Source of the DNA: Magnaporthiopsis rhizophila
Taxonomy: Eukaryota; Ascomycota; Sordariomycetes; Magnaporthales; Magnaporthaceae
DNA length: 64,000 nt
Direction of reading: 5' to 3'
Assembly (NCBI GenBank): GCA_003049465.1
Contig: PYSS01000097.1
Span: forward strand, 87,415 to 151,414
The stretch's first letter is position 1. Each line of letters starts with the position of its first letter. The notes under the pieces are model-generated. The model saw nothing but the letters and a program-made list of their open reading frames with translations, was not told the DNA's origin and ran no database searches. This document shows, one piece after another, positions 35,857-46,035 of the stretch. A program made the translations under genes and the position numbers.

Positions 35857-38370
35857 TTAGAACTTGATCATCGTTCTGTTTCCTCGTTCTTCCCGTGGAT
35901 GGATAGGATGCAGTAGTCGCACTTTGTACAAAGGGGCCGCGACCAGCGCGCACACCTCTCTCCGCCCGCGTAGCTCACCATAAGCTTCGTGGTTTGTCGA
36001 CTCGATTATGTGCCCCGGGGTTTGCTGTGCAAGCCTGTACTCGACGTACCTGAGGTTCTTGTTCCGGTCAAGGTGTTGCAGTAGTCGCGGTATCCGAACT
36101 CGATGGGTGAACTCCAAGTTGTGTGGATCGTGTTCGAACAGCTCCGCGCTCGTCCCCTCCTCGACGGACAAGACCTTGGCCTCCTTGAGCAATGTTCCTC
36201 TTCGACACGATCTGGATCTCGGGCACCTCGGTCAGCCTGTTGCCGAACCCCGACTCCTGCCTGGTGACCTGTTTGACGAAGTCTTACTTGTTCATACGCA
36301 CGCCTCGTCGTGACCATCAGCTCCTCGAAAACGAAGTCGAATTCGAGCCACGCTCCTCTACCATCGCTTGTCGCTGTTGAGGTTGAAGTCCCCCGAGGAA
36401 GATCGTGCCCAACATCGAGTTGGTGTCCCGTCGTCAGCCTGATCCCCGACTCCGCGGCCGCGTTCCTCACCCCCTTTCTTGATCCACCTGATGTTTTGAG
36501 TACGTCACTGAGGTGTACCGGTCGAGCCCGAGCATCTCCGAGGTGTCGATTTCGACGACCGGCATCGTACACCAAGAAGTGGATGTTCTCGGATAGGAAG
36601 ACGATGAGGTACGAGATCATCACCCCTCTCTCTGGCCGTAAGGCTGACCGAGTCGATCGCTTCAACCGGTGGCGATGACCTCGCACGCCTTCTTGAGCTT
36701 ATTCCCTGTACGGCGTTTGGTTCACGATGCACATGAGCCTCGTGTACACCGTCGAGTGGGCGACGAGCGTCTTCAAGTCCTCTCTGGCGACCACGATCAA
36801 CCTCCCGTTGCGCTCCACGATGCCGTAGGCGAACTCGAACTTGCCGAGCAACGTGCAGATGACAGGGACACGTTCGTTCTGCGAGCCGTGCTTCTGGCGG
36901 TCCATCCCCAGCTGGTGTACACGCGGCCTCGGCCAGCTTCGTGAGCGCCAGGCAGCACGCGGTCGGGAACGTGTCGCGAGGCGGGAGCACGTTCGGAATC
37001 CTGGGCGCGTTGATCGAGTCGGTCATGACCTTGTTGTCGTTCGTACGTATGGTCGTCCCCGCCGTCGTGTTGATGCGCGTGTAGCTGTATGGGAGCGCCG
37101 AGCCGTGCCTGTCCACGGCCGCGTTGAAGATCCCGACCTCGGGCCTGGAAGCGCGCGTGCTCCGGCAGGTCTCCGACATCATGACGGCGTACGTCGTCTT
37201 CCGCGGCTTGCTCTCCAGGAACATTTTGTCGTACATTTGCCCGCCCGGGTGCGTGGACATCTCCGTGAAGGTCATGGTCGTCAGCAACACCGGGTCTACG
37301 CTGGACGGGATGTTGTTCTCGGTCGCGGTCTGGCACGACTTCTCGAACACGGGGCGCCTGCTTCTCCCCGATCCACACATGGGGCACCAACCTCCCAGAC
37401 CTCGTCGCTGTCGAAGCCGGCGTTCGTTAGGGAGCACAGCTGGAGCGGGATGCCGATTGAGGTCACGCCCTTCTTCGCCAACTTGACCTTGAGCGGGATC
37501 GTGCTGTCGAGCCCCTGCGACGGACATCTTCCGACCACGACGACCTCACCCAGCCTCAGCTTCCTCATGGAGCAGCCGCCGTCTTCCGAGAGCCACATGT
37601 ACCTCGACTTCTCGAACATGACCTCCGGGCTTTCGAAGTAGCTCTGGTCGATGATCGGTGGCTCTGCCCGGACCCCGAAGGCGGCCACCATCCTGAAGCT
37701 GTTGGTCGGCCGGGTCCCGTTGTTCTGCTTCCTCACGAGCTTGAGCTTGATTACGGTGATGGCTTCAGGTTCCCGCCCGTGTTCATCCTGCAGTGCTGGC
37801 GGTGGTTCTCGACGATCACGACGGCGAGGAGCGGGCTGATGTTCAGCTCGGGCAAGCCGGTGGCCTCGCTCCTACTGAGGACCACGTCGTTGTTTCCGAG
37901 CCGGTCCTAGAGGAGCACAAGACGCCGACCGGGTTGGTGGGGCGCATCACGGTCTCCCACGAGATCATGCCTCTGCATTCCTTGCGGGCGTTCTTTTGGC
38001 ACAGGTTGATGTTGATTTTCTCGTTGAGGTTCGTATGCGTGATGTCTCCGTGTAGTCCTTCTTGCCATCTAGGCGAGTATTCTCTCCTACGCCTCCGAAC
38101 ACGACCGTGAATCGCTACCCGAAGACCCGCCATGACCACGTCGCTGTCGGGGAAGAGGTGCACCGAGAGAGAGGTGAGGATGAGCTCGACTGTGTCCAAG
38201 CTGATGTGGCCGAAGGTGTGCGCCAGGTACTTTGGCGTCCAGAACGCCAACAGGGTCACCAAAACGCAGTAAATCACCGAGATGGTGCAGAACAGCGTGA
38301 CCTTGACCGTCGGGTCCGTGGAAGTGATGATCAACGCCGGGGAGTACATAAGCGAAGACGGGACGAACAT
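35857..38370 (-). pseudogene. Viral RNA polymerase largest subunit (RPB1-like), broken
   Basis: Reading on the minus strand from about 38370, the landmarks of RPB1 appear in order. A HTFGHISLD block (about 38193-38226) matches the C-P-G-H-F-G-H-I region of the N-terminal clamp zinc site. Then come GRCPSQGL (about 37510-37537), the usual G/NRQPSL position, and NAGFDSDE (about 37401-37426), the position of the metal-binding NADFDGD loop. EMSTHPGG and a C-terminal part with LEFTHRVRIP follow (about 36080). The first and last parts are in different frames, with at least several shifts between. RPB1-like subunits let cytoplasmic viruses transcribe without host polymerase II. In the catalytic loop one of the three Asp is Gly here. 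Total span of about 840 codons is short for the family, so segments are missing. Confidence 0.7.
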
Positions 38371-38414
38371 ACGCGGCCAAGGTCGAGTCCCCGAGCTCGT
38401 GCACCTACGGCGAC

Positions 38415-39610
38415 GTGGTGAGCGTCGTGTCCGTGATGATGAACGTAGTCGGGTCGGGGAGGAAGATGGTGAAGCACGCCAACGGGATGTCCGTGTCTGA
38501 GGTGAGGCACACGGACCACGACGTCTCGGGGTGCTCGGGGATCCTCACGTACAAGGTCGTCTTCTGCTGCGAGTCCGGGTACGTCGCCGCGTTCACCGAC
38601 TTCGACCTGACGGTGATGAAGGACTGGATCGACCCGTTGTCCACTACGACGAGCAACTTCTCGGACAAAGCGCGACATAATCCTGGCGGAGATGCCGGTG
38701 GACGGGACCATGATATATATCAACACCTTGGCCCTCGACGACAACGTGGTCCCCGAACCCGAGGTCCCGATGGCGACCTACTGCCGGCGGCCGATGGTCG
38801 TGAGGAAGACGCTTGCGAGGACACGATGAGGAAACCGAAGCCGTCGATCGCCCACGACGGGTACGTCTGCATCGGCTCGCGCAAGACCGTGAGGATGAAG
38901 ATCCCGACAGTCGACCTCATGTGCGAGGACGGGATGATGGTCGCGTCAGACTTGACGCAAACGGTGATCTACGGGCGAGTCGCAGAAAAACATGGACGGA
39001 GGGCGTGATCTACAAGATGGCCGTGACGGCCGACCAGGAGAACAGACGCCGCGCTGTTGAGCAACCCGGTCAGGAGACTCACCAAGAGCTGTGTCGAACG
39101 CGCCCGAGGCCGTGAAGAGGTCCTTTTACAGCTCGTCCAAAGAGAGCGAAGTCTCCGCGATTCTGTACGACGTGACCTCCGTGTCGTTCAGCGTAAGGAG
39201 CGTGGTCTACGACGTAACGAAAAGCCGGGCCTCCGGCGGCGGGAAAGTGATCGTCTCGGTCGGTGCCGGAAAGTTCCGAAAGATCGACTTCGTAGACCCG
39301 ACCCAACTACTCGTACGTCGTGATCGACCCGAACGTGTACGCCTCGAGGCTGACCAGGAAGGAAGGACGTGAAGACCATGGTGAATGTACGACGAGTACT
39401 CCTCCACGACCACGCAGATCAAAGGGGATCAGCAGGGAGGCCGGACAACGTGATCTACTACGAGGGGACGGTTCGAGAACTCTCCCTCTCCATCGGCTCC
39501 ATGTCGATCGCCACCGCGTTCTCCTTGAGCTTGTCCTTCTGCATCACCGGGGTCGACACCCCTCCAGCCGATGAACGTGCCGGCATACGGGTGCGGGCTT
39601 CATCCACATG
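38415..39610 (+). pseudogene. Viral mRNA capping enzyme, probably three-domain, broken
   Basis: The plus strand holds three parts in the order of trifunctional viral capping enzymes. First, 38415-38670 has a beta-rich stretch (YKVVFCCESGYVAAFTDFDL) where the RNA triphosphatase would be. Second, DGTMIYINTLALDD (about 38700-38745, shifted frame) and DGYVCIGSRKTVRMKIPTVDL (about 38855-38920) recall guanylyltransferase motifs III, IV and V (a DG-containing strand, then a basic strand followed by TVDF-like). Third, GGGKVIVSVGAGKFRKIDFVDP (about 39235-39302) looks like the S-adenosylmethionine-binding motif of a cap methyltransferase. The catalytic K-x-D-G lysine motif was not found. Frames change at least three times. 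It is transcribed divergently from the RPB1-like gene. The overall assignment is from motif order only. Confidence 0.45.
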
Positions 39611-39899
39611 ACAAGACAAGCAGGTCGGGGGAAGTGGGCAAGAAGCCCGTGAGGATGGAGATGAAGAAGAGGGAGAACATGGAGGTCGGTCGTCAGGACG
39701 GGTTTTCGACAAGTCCAAGCGCACGTCGAGCGCGATGATGCTGATAAAAAACATGCAAAGGGGCTTGAAAAAAGGCCCTCTGAACTCGTTAGCCCCTGGC
39801 TGAGGTGGGAGATGGACATGAAACACGAAGGAGATCATGGGACAAGGGGGCGAGGTGCCGCTGATCTAGCTCATGCCGTCGCTCTTGGGTCTCCGACAA

Positions 39900-41904
39900 A
39901 AAAAAACCCCCCATGAAGGTCATCGGGGCCCTCTTTGCCGTCGTTGCAGCATCGCGGTGGGTTCGCGAACACGCACGTCTTGATGGCCGAGTGTCTCACT
40001 GAGACCATTGTTCGCGAGCGGCTTCGGGGTTCGGGCAGTCGCAGTAAATCTTGAGGCAAGAAACACGAGGGAGCAGACCGAAGCTTTGACGAGGTCGGCT
40101 GCTCCACAAAGCGCTCCTTCGCGCACCTCGGGAGCCTCTGCAATCATCATCGAGAGCAGCTTGGTCTCCGGCACCCCCGAGCGTGCTCGCCCTTATACCT
40201 CTCCTCCCTGGTGACACTCCCTAGAGTGGACGGACCTGGTCGGGTAGTGCTGCTTTGAGGCTGGGCTTGTGCCTGAGGTGCAAGATCCTCGTAATGCCGG
40301 TAGTTGCATTTGACCGTTATCATGTCTCGCCCGTCGTGTACCCTGAACGATATTCTTTTTCCCGTCCACCATCACGTAGGCCTCGGGGATCCCCAATTCA
40401 GTAGTTCCTCTCGTCCGTGGCGTCGATGCAGCCCTTGCCGCCGAGGATGTCCTTCTTCCTCCCCATCCTGAACGACATGATGCTGTCGTACATGTTGGTG
40501 TACATGCTCATCTCCCTCGCCTGGCTTCCGGTCCCGCGGTTGGGGTTCTTGGTGGAGACGATAATGTTGGGCCTGGACCTTTCGCCGGTGGTCGCGTCCT
40601 CGAGCTCGGGCATGCCCTTGTGCGGCATCAAGCACCGGACCGTGAATTTAAGGTCGTGCCACGTCGCGAGCTTGTCCCCCAGCTCGAGGTTGGTCTTGCC
40701 CACGTCTTGAGGACGAGGCCGGGGATCGTGGGCTTCCACCACTCCTGCTCGAGGATGGCGTCGCCGGGCTCGAGCTTCCCGCAGTCGTGCCACGAGAACC
40801 AGCCGGTGTTTGCGAACTCCTCGCTAGCCACGCGAGCGTCCTCGGTGTTCTACTGCATGTTGATGAACGCCATCACCATGTTCCTCCCAGGGATGACGAT
40901 CTTCTCCTCCTCGTTGGGCTTCGACATCAGGATGCTGGCGAGGCTGAGATGATGGTGATGGGCCTTCTTCCTCCTGAACACGTGCAGGGTCGGCATCTCA
41001 GGCTTGCAGTACTCCGCCCACTTCGACACCATGGCGACCACCTCCTTTGTGACCACGGCGGTGTAGCCCATGCGCCTTACGATCCAGGCCCCGAAAAATA
41101 GAGACCCCGCCGTACGTCATCGAGAGGGTGTCCGAGACAATTTCGATCGTCCTGTCGGTCACCACCCTGACGCACATGCCCGCCACAAGCGTCCTGATCC
41201 TGCCCGCCGCCTTGGACCGGGGCGTGTAGTGCGTGTCCAAAAAGCCCCTGTTGTCGGGCTGGCACATCCTCTCCTCGGGCGTGCACTTGTCGTTTATCGC
41301 CCCCGAAAAGCTCCATCGAGACAATCCCGCTTGTCCTCGATCAAGCCGGCGGTGGTGTATGAGCAGGACAGCGGCTCCATAACGTGGTACGACGACCTTC
41401 AGAAATTGCTCTCCATCGAGTGGTACCTCGCCTCAACGGTCGCGACGTTTGTGTACACGCAGAGCGGGCCTTTCTTCGAGTACACGGCCTCCGCCATGTA
41501 CTTTGTTGGTCGGCTCGGTCGGGTTCACGTCTCTGGTCGGGTCGTTGAAGACCCGTTTGCGCGTCGACGAGGCGTCGCTCCTGACGTTGGGGATCACCTC
41601 GCTTACCTCCAGGTGTCTGCTCCAGGTGTCTGCACGTCTTCTCGCAGACGACCAAGTACTTGACGGGGTTCTTGGCCCAGCTGCTCAACATGCAGCCGTG
41701 CCCGACGGGAGACGCGGTGGCCATTATGCCGTACATCTCCCCGGCCGTCGTGTGCATGGTGTCCACCCCGGGTACTTCATCGTCGACAGGTACGACACCG
41801 CCCGACATCTTGTAGGTCCTGGACGAGTGCCTCAAGGGGAGCGGGACCTCGATCTGCCTCGGGGAGATCCTTATGAGCTCGATGTAGCCCGGGATCGTCT
41901 CCAT
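39900..41904 (-). pseudogene. Viral RNA polymerase second-largest subunit (RPB2-like), broken
   Basis: From ATG 41904 (METIPGYIELIRISPRQIEV) the minus strand shows RPB2 landmarks in order. SPVGHGCMLSSWAKNPVKYL (about 41680-41740) is followed by THYTPRSKAAGRIRTLV (about 41180-41235), GRNMVMAFINMQ (about 40853-40890, the G-x-N region) and a TED-type phrase next to EEFANTGWF (about 40800-40835). Then LGDKLATWHDLKFTV (about 40640-40685) matches the GDK-x-x-x-RHGQKG loop, with MPELED and RPNIIV downstream. The final part, about 40200-39920, is frame-scrambled. RPB2 forms the other half of the polymerase active centre. The span of about 670 codons is half to two thirds of the normal length, with the N-terminal protrusion/lobe region apparently missing. 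It starts 35 nt after the DNA polymerase stop, after an AT-rich tatttaaa stretch. Confidence 0.7.
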
Positions 41905-41938
41905 GTTGTTCTTCTTGGTCGTTTAAATAGTGTGCGCG

Positions 41939-43570
41939 TTACAGTCTGAACAACGTTATCAGGTCGATAGTCATGGTCATGATCGCGTAAACCTGCGCCT
42001 TCGCCATCCCCAAGTTTTTTCGACCGCGTACGCGCCGAACCGAACCCGGCGTTCAAGTTCTACTTAAGCAGGCCATCCGCGCCCCTGACCCTTTCGGACC
42101 GCGCGGCCATCCTCGTCCTCACGTGATACGAAAAGGTGAGCTCCTTTACGCCGTTTATGCCGATCGCGGTCAGGACCGAGTCCAGGGAGCTTTCCACCCT
42201 TTTAGCGACCCACGTTTTGTTAATATCGGACGTAAACGTAATGCGGCTGGCCCGAGGTCTTGGTTTCCGACGTCGGCTTTTAAATATCGACTTTCTCGTT
42301 TTGCATGTAGGTTATAACGGCCCCAACGAGAATGACCAGCTTTCGATTTTATCCTTGACAGACATGTCGGTGTTTGAAATGGCCATCGCCCTGCTCAACG
42401 CGTATTTAACGACCCCGAGCGGGTCCTTTTTCACGATCGCCAGCCCTTCGTCTTGAGGTCCCCGATTAATTCCACCGCCTGTACTTCATCTTGTTCGATA
42501 TCACGATCGAGTTGTAGTTCCTCTCAACGTCCGTGCCCGCCTCCTTGAACACCGTCAGCTTGGAGTTCTCCTTGATCTTCTCCATCACGGTCTGGGGCTT
42601 GGTCGTGCAATCGTCCTCGGAGGTGGCCTTGACGTGCACGAAGATGGAGTCCGTGTCCCCGTAGATCACCTTGTACCCGCACTCGTTGGCGGATCTGATC
42701 ACTGGCCTGAGGTAGTACCTCGCGCGGTACGTCGCCGTCTTGGCGCATGCTTCGAAGCTGATGATGCCGCGCCCCATGGCGACCGTCACGTCGCCTCTGG
42801 ACTTCGCCTCCGCGCGCCCCCTTGATCACTCGTCGAGCACGACACTCAGCAGCGTAGCGCCGCCGCATATTATGCACATGTACTCGGTGGCGTCCCTCAT
42901 GAAGATCATTTCGCTGTGCAGCAACACGTCGCCCACCACCACGTCCTTCGGCATCAAGTCGGTAGCCACGCCCATCTTCTCGGCGATCTTGGCGAGGGTC
43001 TTCCCGGAGACGCTCCTGTCGATGTAGATGCCCAACTTGGACATGATCGAGCCGTACAGCGAGTAGCCGTCAATGACCACGACCCACTTGGTAGCACCCC
43101 GGGATGGGCTCCAGCACGAAGCCTCACCTGAGCGACCTCTCATCCGCGTTCGAGACGGTGCTCATGTCGGTGGTCATGTCCATGGAGATGGCGACGGGCG
43201 CGGTGAAGCAGTAGACCATGGCCCCCGAGTTGCCCGCTACCGCGTCCCAGAACGTGCTCCTGGACGTCCCCGCCAAGGCGAAGAGCCTTCCGCACGTGGC
43301 CATGTTCTTCGGGACCAACGCGTGCAGGTCGGAGTCCCTGGTGTTGTAGATCATCATGTTCGTGACGTCGTAGTCGTCGCTCAACAAGACCATCATGTCG
43401 TCGGAATCCAACTTCGGGGGCAGGTCCAAGACCTCCGCCATGTGCGCGAGAGAGAGCAGGTATTTGTCGACGTCGTACATCGAGTCGTTGAAGACAGTCC
43501 CCTCCGGCACCTTCCAGTATATGGCGGACCCGCTATTGCCCAGCCTCCTCCTCTCCATCGTGTGGTACAA
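41939..43570 (-). pseudogene. Viral family B DNA polymerase, N-terminally truncated and frameshifted
   Basis: From the first open frame (43570) the minus strand has the third exonuclease motif YNTRDSDL (about 43325-43348). Polymerase motif A follows as DGYSLYGSIM (43042-43071), then motif C as YGDTDSIF (42640-42663). NKMKYRRW (about 42470-42495) is at the position of the KKRY motif, and a basic thumb-like end stops at 41939. Exonuclease motifs I and II and the N-terminal domain are absent, because the sequence upstream of 43570 is unrelated and low-complexity. Frame changes occur just before motif A, between motifs A and C, and after the KKRY-like site. The KKRY-like position argues for an RNA-primed rather than protein-primed polymerase. 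It would have replicated the viral genome; it cannot function now. Confidence 0.8.
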
Positions 43571-44120
43571 CTTGTAGACTCACCGTTTGGTGCCGTGAAA
43601 AAAAAAAGCCGTCGTCTTATTAAATGTCTTGCCCGTTCGTCTTTCCATGCTCGCTCTCACCACACCGTCCATGATATGGTTGATTAGTGCATCTCTCGTG
43701 TTGGGGCCAACGGAGCTCCATCTCGCTGGGTGTGTGTGCGTCTGTGCGTGCATGTAGCGGCCGTCGACCGCACCGCCCCCGCGTGGCGAAAGGTATAACA
43801 CATATAATATTATAGGTGAAAGTACATAGAGTTCGTCTCAAAAATAAAAAACTATTAAAAGGAAACTATATTTTATCATTAAACCACACGGCGCGCGCGC
43901 GCCAGATAGTCGTCGGCGGCCAGCACGACCAAAACAGAATGTGGTCTTTGGTTCTCAAAGACGCTAATATTAAATGATGGCAAAGTCAAAGCACAAAAAC
44001 CCGGTGACTTGTCGCCTCGGTCGATTGGGGCCCGGTTGGTCGGTGCGCGGGGCTCTAATTATATCTAGGAGAGGTTCGCACGAAGGAACCTACCTGCCTT
44101 TGGCTCCTGCCCGGAACCAG

Positions 44121-44172
44121 GAGGCTGCTGCTGCTGCTGCTGTCGCTGCTGTCGCTGCTGTCGCTGCTGGCT
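44121..44172. repeat. CTG/CTGTCG microsatellite
   Basis: Repeats of ctg changing to ctgtcg units, followed downstream (about 44318-44350) by a cttcttctt run. Confidence 0.9.
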
Positions 44173-44767
44173 GCAGCGTCGGGTTCTTTCCGCCTTTCTA
44201 TCAACTCTATAACACCGGGCACGGCGCCCGAGGGGCGACACTGGAAACACTCTGACCGAACGCCGCGGCGGCTTAGGCCCCGGCGGACCCCGACCCCTGA
44301 GTGTGTTTTGGCTCTCTTTTTTTTTCTTCTTCTTCTTCTTCTTGTTGTTGTCTTGTGAAGCTGGGGGCGGCGGGAGACGAGGTGGTAGGCAGTATTTAGG
44401 TAATTAGGTAGTTTAAATTTTGGCACCTTTGCGAGCCGCCCGAGGTTCTGTGCGCGAAGCAAGTAGGTTAGGTTACGTGGGTAGTTAGTAAAGGTGTCAT
44501 CATCATCCTGATAAATAAATGCCTTAGACGCCCGCCCTCCGCCCGAGGAAGCCCGGCATAGATGTCAAGCCCAAACGAGAGCATCCGGCACCCCCCGCGC
44601 TCTTCTCGCCGCCAACGCGCAAAGCTAGCCTCAACCAAATCCCGGAATAGATCACCGTGCACGGACAGGGGGTACCTACCCTGTCACATTTACCAAGTAA
44701 TAACGGACCAATGGCGTATTGTGGATTCTATATAGGAGGTCCGCGCTATTTTTTGGTCAACATATCT

Positions 44768-45120
44768 CCCAATTTCTTTCCCTTTCCTATTTCCTTTTTT
44801 TTCCTCTTTTATTTCTCTCTTTTTTCCTCCCTTTTTTATTTCCTCTTTCCTTTCGTGTTTCTTTTTCTATCCTGTTTCTTTTTTTTTTTTGTATTTCTTT
44901 CCCACCCTTTTTTTCTCCTATTTCTTTTCCTTTCCCTTTTTTTTCCTATTTTTTTTCTTGTTTCTTTTCCCTTTCAGTCTCCCCTTTCCTGTCCTTTCCT
45001 CCTTTCCCGTCTTTTCCCTTTCCCGTCTTCTCCCCTTCCTGTTTCCTCCCCCTTCCTATTTCCTTCCCCTTCCCGTTTCCCGCTTCCTTTCTCTTCCCGT
45101 TTCCCGCTTCCCGTTTGCTT
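44768..45120 (+). repeat. Polypyrimidine tract, third copy
   Basis: About 350 bases almost entirely T and C, with tttcctatttcc and 'ttcccgtttcccg' units. Same orientation as 32620, opposite to 35076. Confidence 0.9.
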
Positions 45121-45402
45121 TCATGTGCGTGACACCGGAAATGCCGGCCTCCAGGCGGTTACGGGACTGTACCACGCCAGGCACGGGCCTTGCAGACTGT
45201 AATAGAAGACGCACTTGTCCCTGGGCCGGCCTTTGAATATCACCATTTTGTCTTGCCCCTCCCAGTAGCTCGCTCCCCGTGCCCCTCTATGACTGTCTTT
45301 TAGCCAGCCTTGCAAAACCTTCCGGGCTTACGCGCCATTCTCCAGCTTGGTTTGCCTAACACAGTGACTGGCGGCCTACAAGGTCGCCTCCTCTGCGGAG
45401 AA

Positions 45403-45437
45403 ATGAGCCGCAGAAAGCCATATTCCGAGACGATCAC
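45403..45437 (+). pseudogene. First 11 codons of a host gene interrupted by element B
   Basis: ATG 45403 in good context (gagaaATGAG) opens MSRRKPYSETI and then runs into the duplicated target site. The frame across the deleted transposon (one target copy removed) continues directly into the ORF at 60653 with no stop. This is the evidence that the two pieces were one gene. See the entry at 60653. Confidence 0.65.
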
Positions 45438-45567
45438 TGTCACGCGGACATAGCTCGACAGTCATTGGGGCGCCTACAGAGGCCACCAACAGAAGCACAA
45501 GAACCTCGCAGTAGATAGGCGCCTGACCCCGCTGTTGGGAGGCACGCGCTCGGGACGCGTACCCTAG
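45438..45567 (+). repeat. 5' LTR of element B, left part
   Basis: 130 bp, starting tgtcacgcgg, homologous to the start of the 3' LTR at 60331. It ends with the cctag target of element A. Confidence 0.93.
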
Positions 45568-46035
45568 TGTTACGACCACAGCAGGCAGGGGACAGAAGGG
45601 CTGGGGCTAACCCCCAGCGGGACGCCTTTACCCCGCAGTCATGGAGGCCAAGGGCCGAATGACTAAGGCCAAGCTGGTACAGTAAGTCACGTGACTAAGG
45701 CACTTACCTAAGCACGGGTGATATGTTTGCTATGAACAAAACAGATATAGCACAGTGATATGTTTGTTATAAATATAGCAAATATAATACGAATATAATA
45801 AGGGAATTTAGGGATATATAAAAAAGGATTTCCTTTTATATTGAATAAACTTTAACTGAAGTTTTGGCATTAGTTAACCTAAATTAGCTCCAAAATACCT
45901 TTTTGGGCAAGCAATAACAAACAATTATTTTACCAAAACCCCTAAACCTATTATAAGTTGATCTTGTAATTTAGTACTGCTTAACACCACCTTTGGGTGC
46001 TTTATTTTAGAAATAAAAGGCTTATAATTGTAATA
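45568..46035 (+). repeat. 5' LTR of element A
   Basis: Pairs with 52399-52866. The first about 150 bp are nearly undamaged; the rest is RIP-like. Confidence 0.95.

Larger units (their letters stand above)
35857..43570. other. Endogenous large-DNA-virus element (Nucleocytoviricota-like)
   Basis: Four neighbouring decayed genes encode the core information machinery of a large DNA virus: RPB1-like, capping enzyme, RPB2-like and family B DNA polymerase. Intergenic gaps are tiny (35 nt between the polymerase stop and the RPB2-like start, and about 45 nt between the divergent RPB1-like and capping starts), as in viral genomes and unlike this host's spacing. All four are frameshifted or truncated. 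The block is GC-rich and free of RIP-type damage, which fits a single-copy insertion. Cytoplasmic linear plasmids also carry a polymerase, an RNA polymerase and a capping enzyme. Two separate large RNA polymerase subunits with an RPB1-type zinc region favour a virus. The host range of the ancestor is unknown. Confidence 0.75.
43571..45402. other. Gene-free junction region
   Basis: An A-run at 43599-43608 marks the edge of recognisable viral sequence. A short gcgcgcgcgc run lies at about 43891-43901. No coding region is supported before the interrupted gene at 45403. Confidence 0.5.

Noticed and set aside
42136..42456. Plus-strand ORF in the viral block
   Set aside because: It lies antisense to the polymerase thumb-like region and has no independent motif.
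35857..43570. Cytoplasmic linear plasmid origin of the viral-like block
   Set aside because: Such plasmids are AT-rich and use a protein-primed polymerase. Here the polymerase has a KKRY-like site and there are two separate large RNA polymerase subunits. Not fully excluded.
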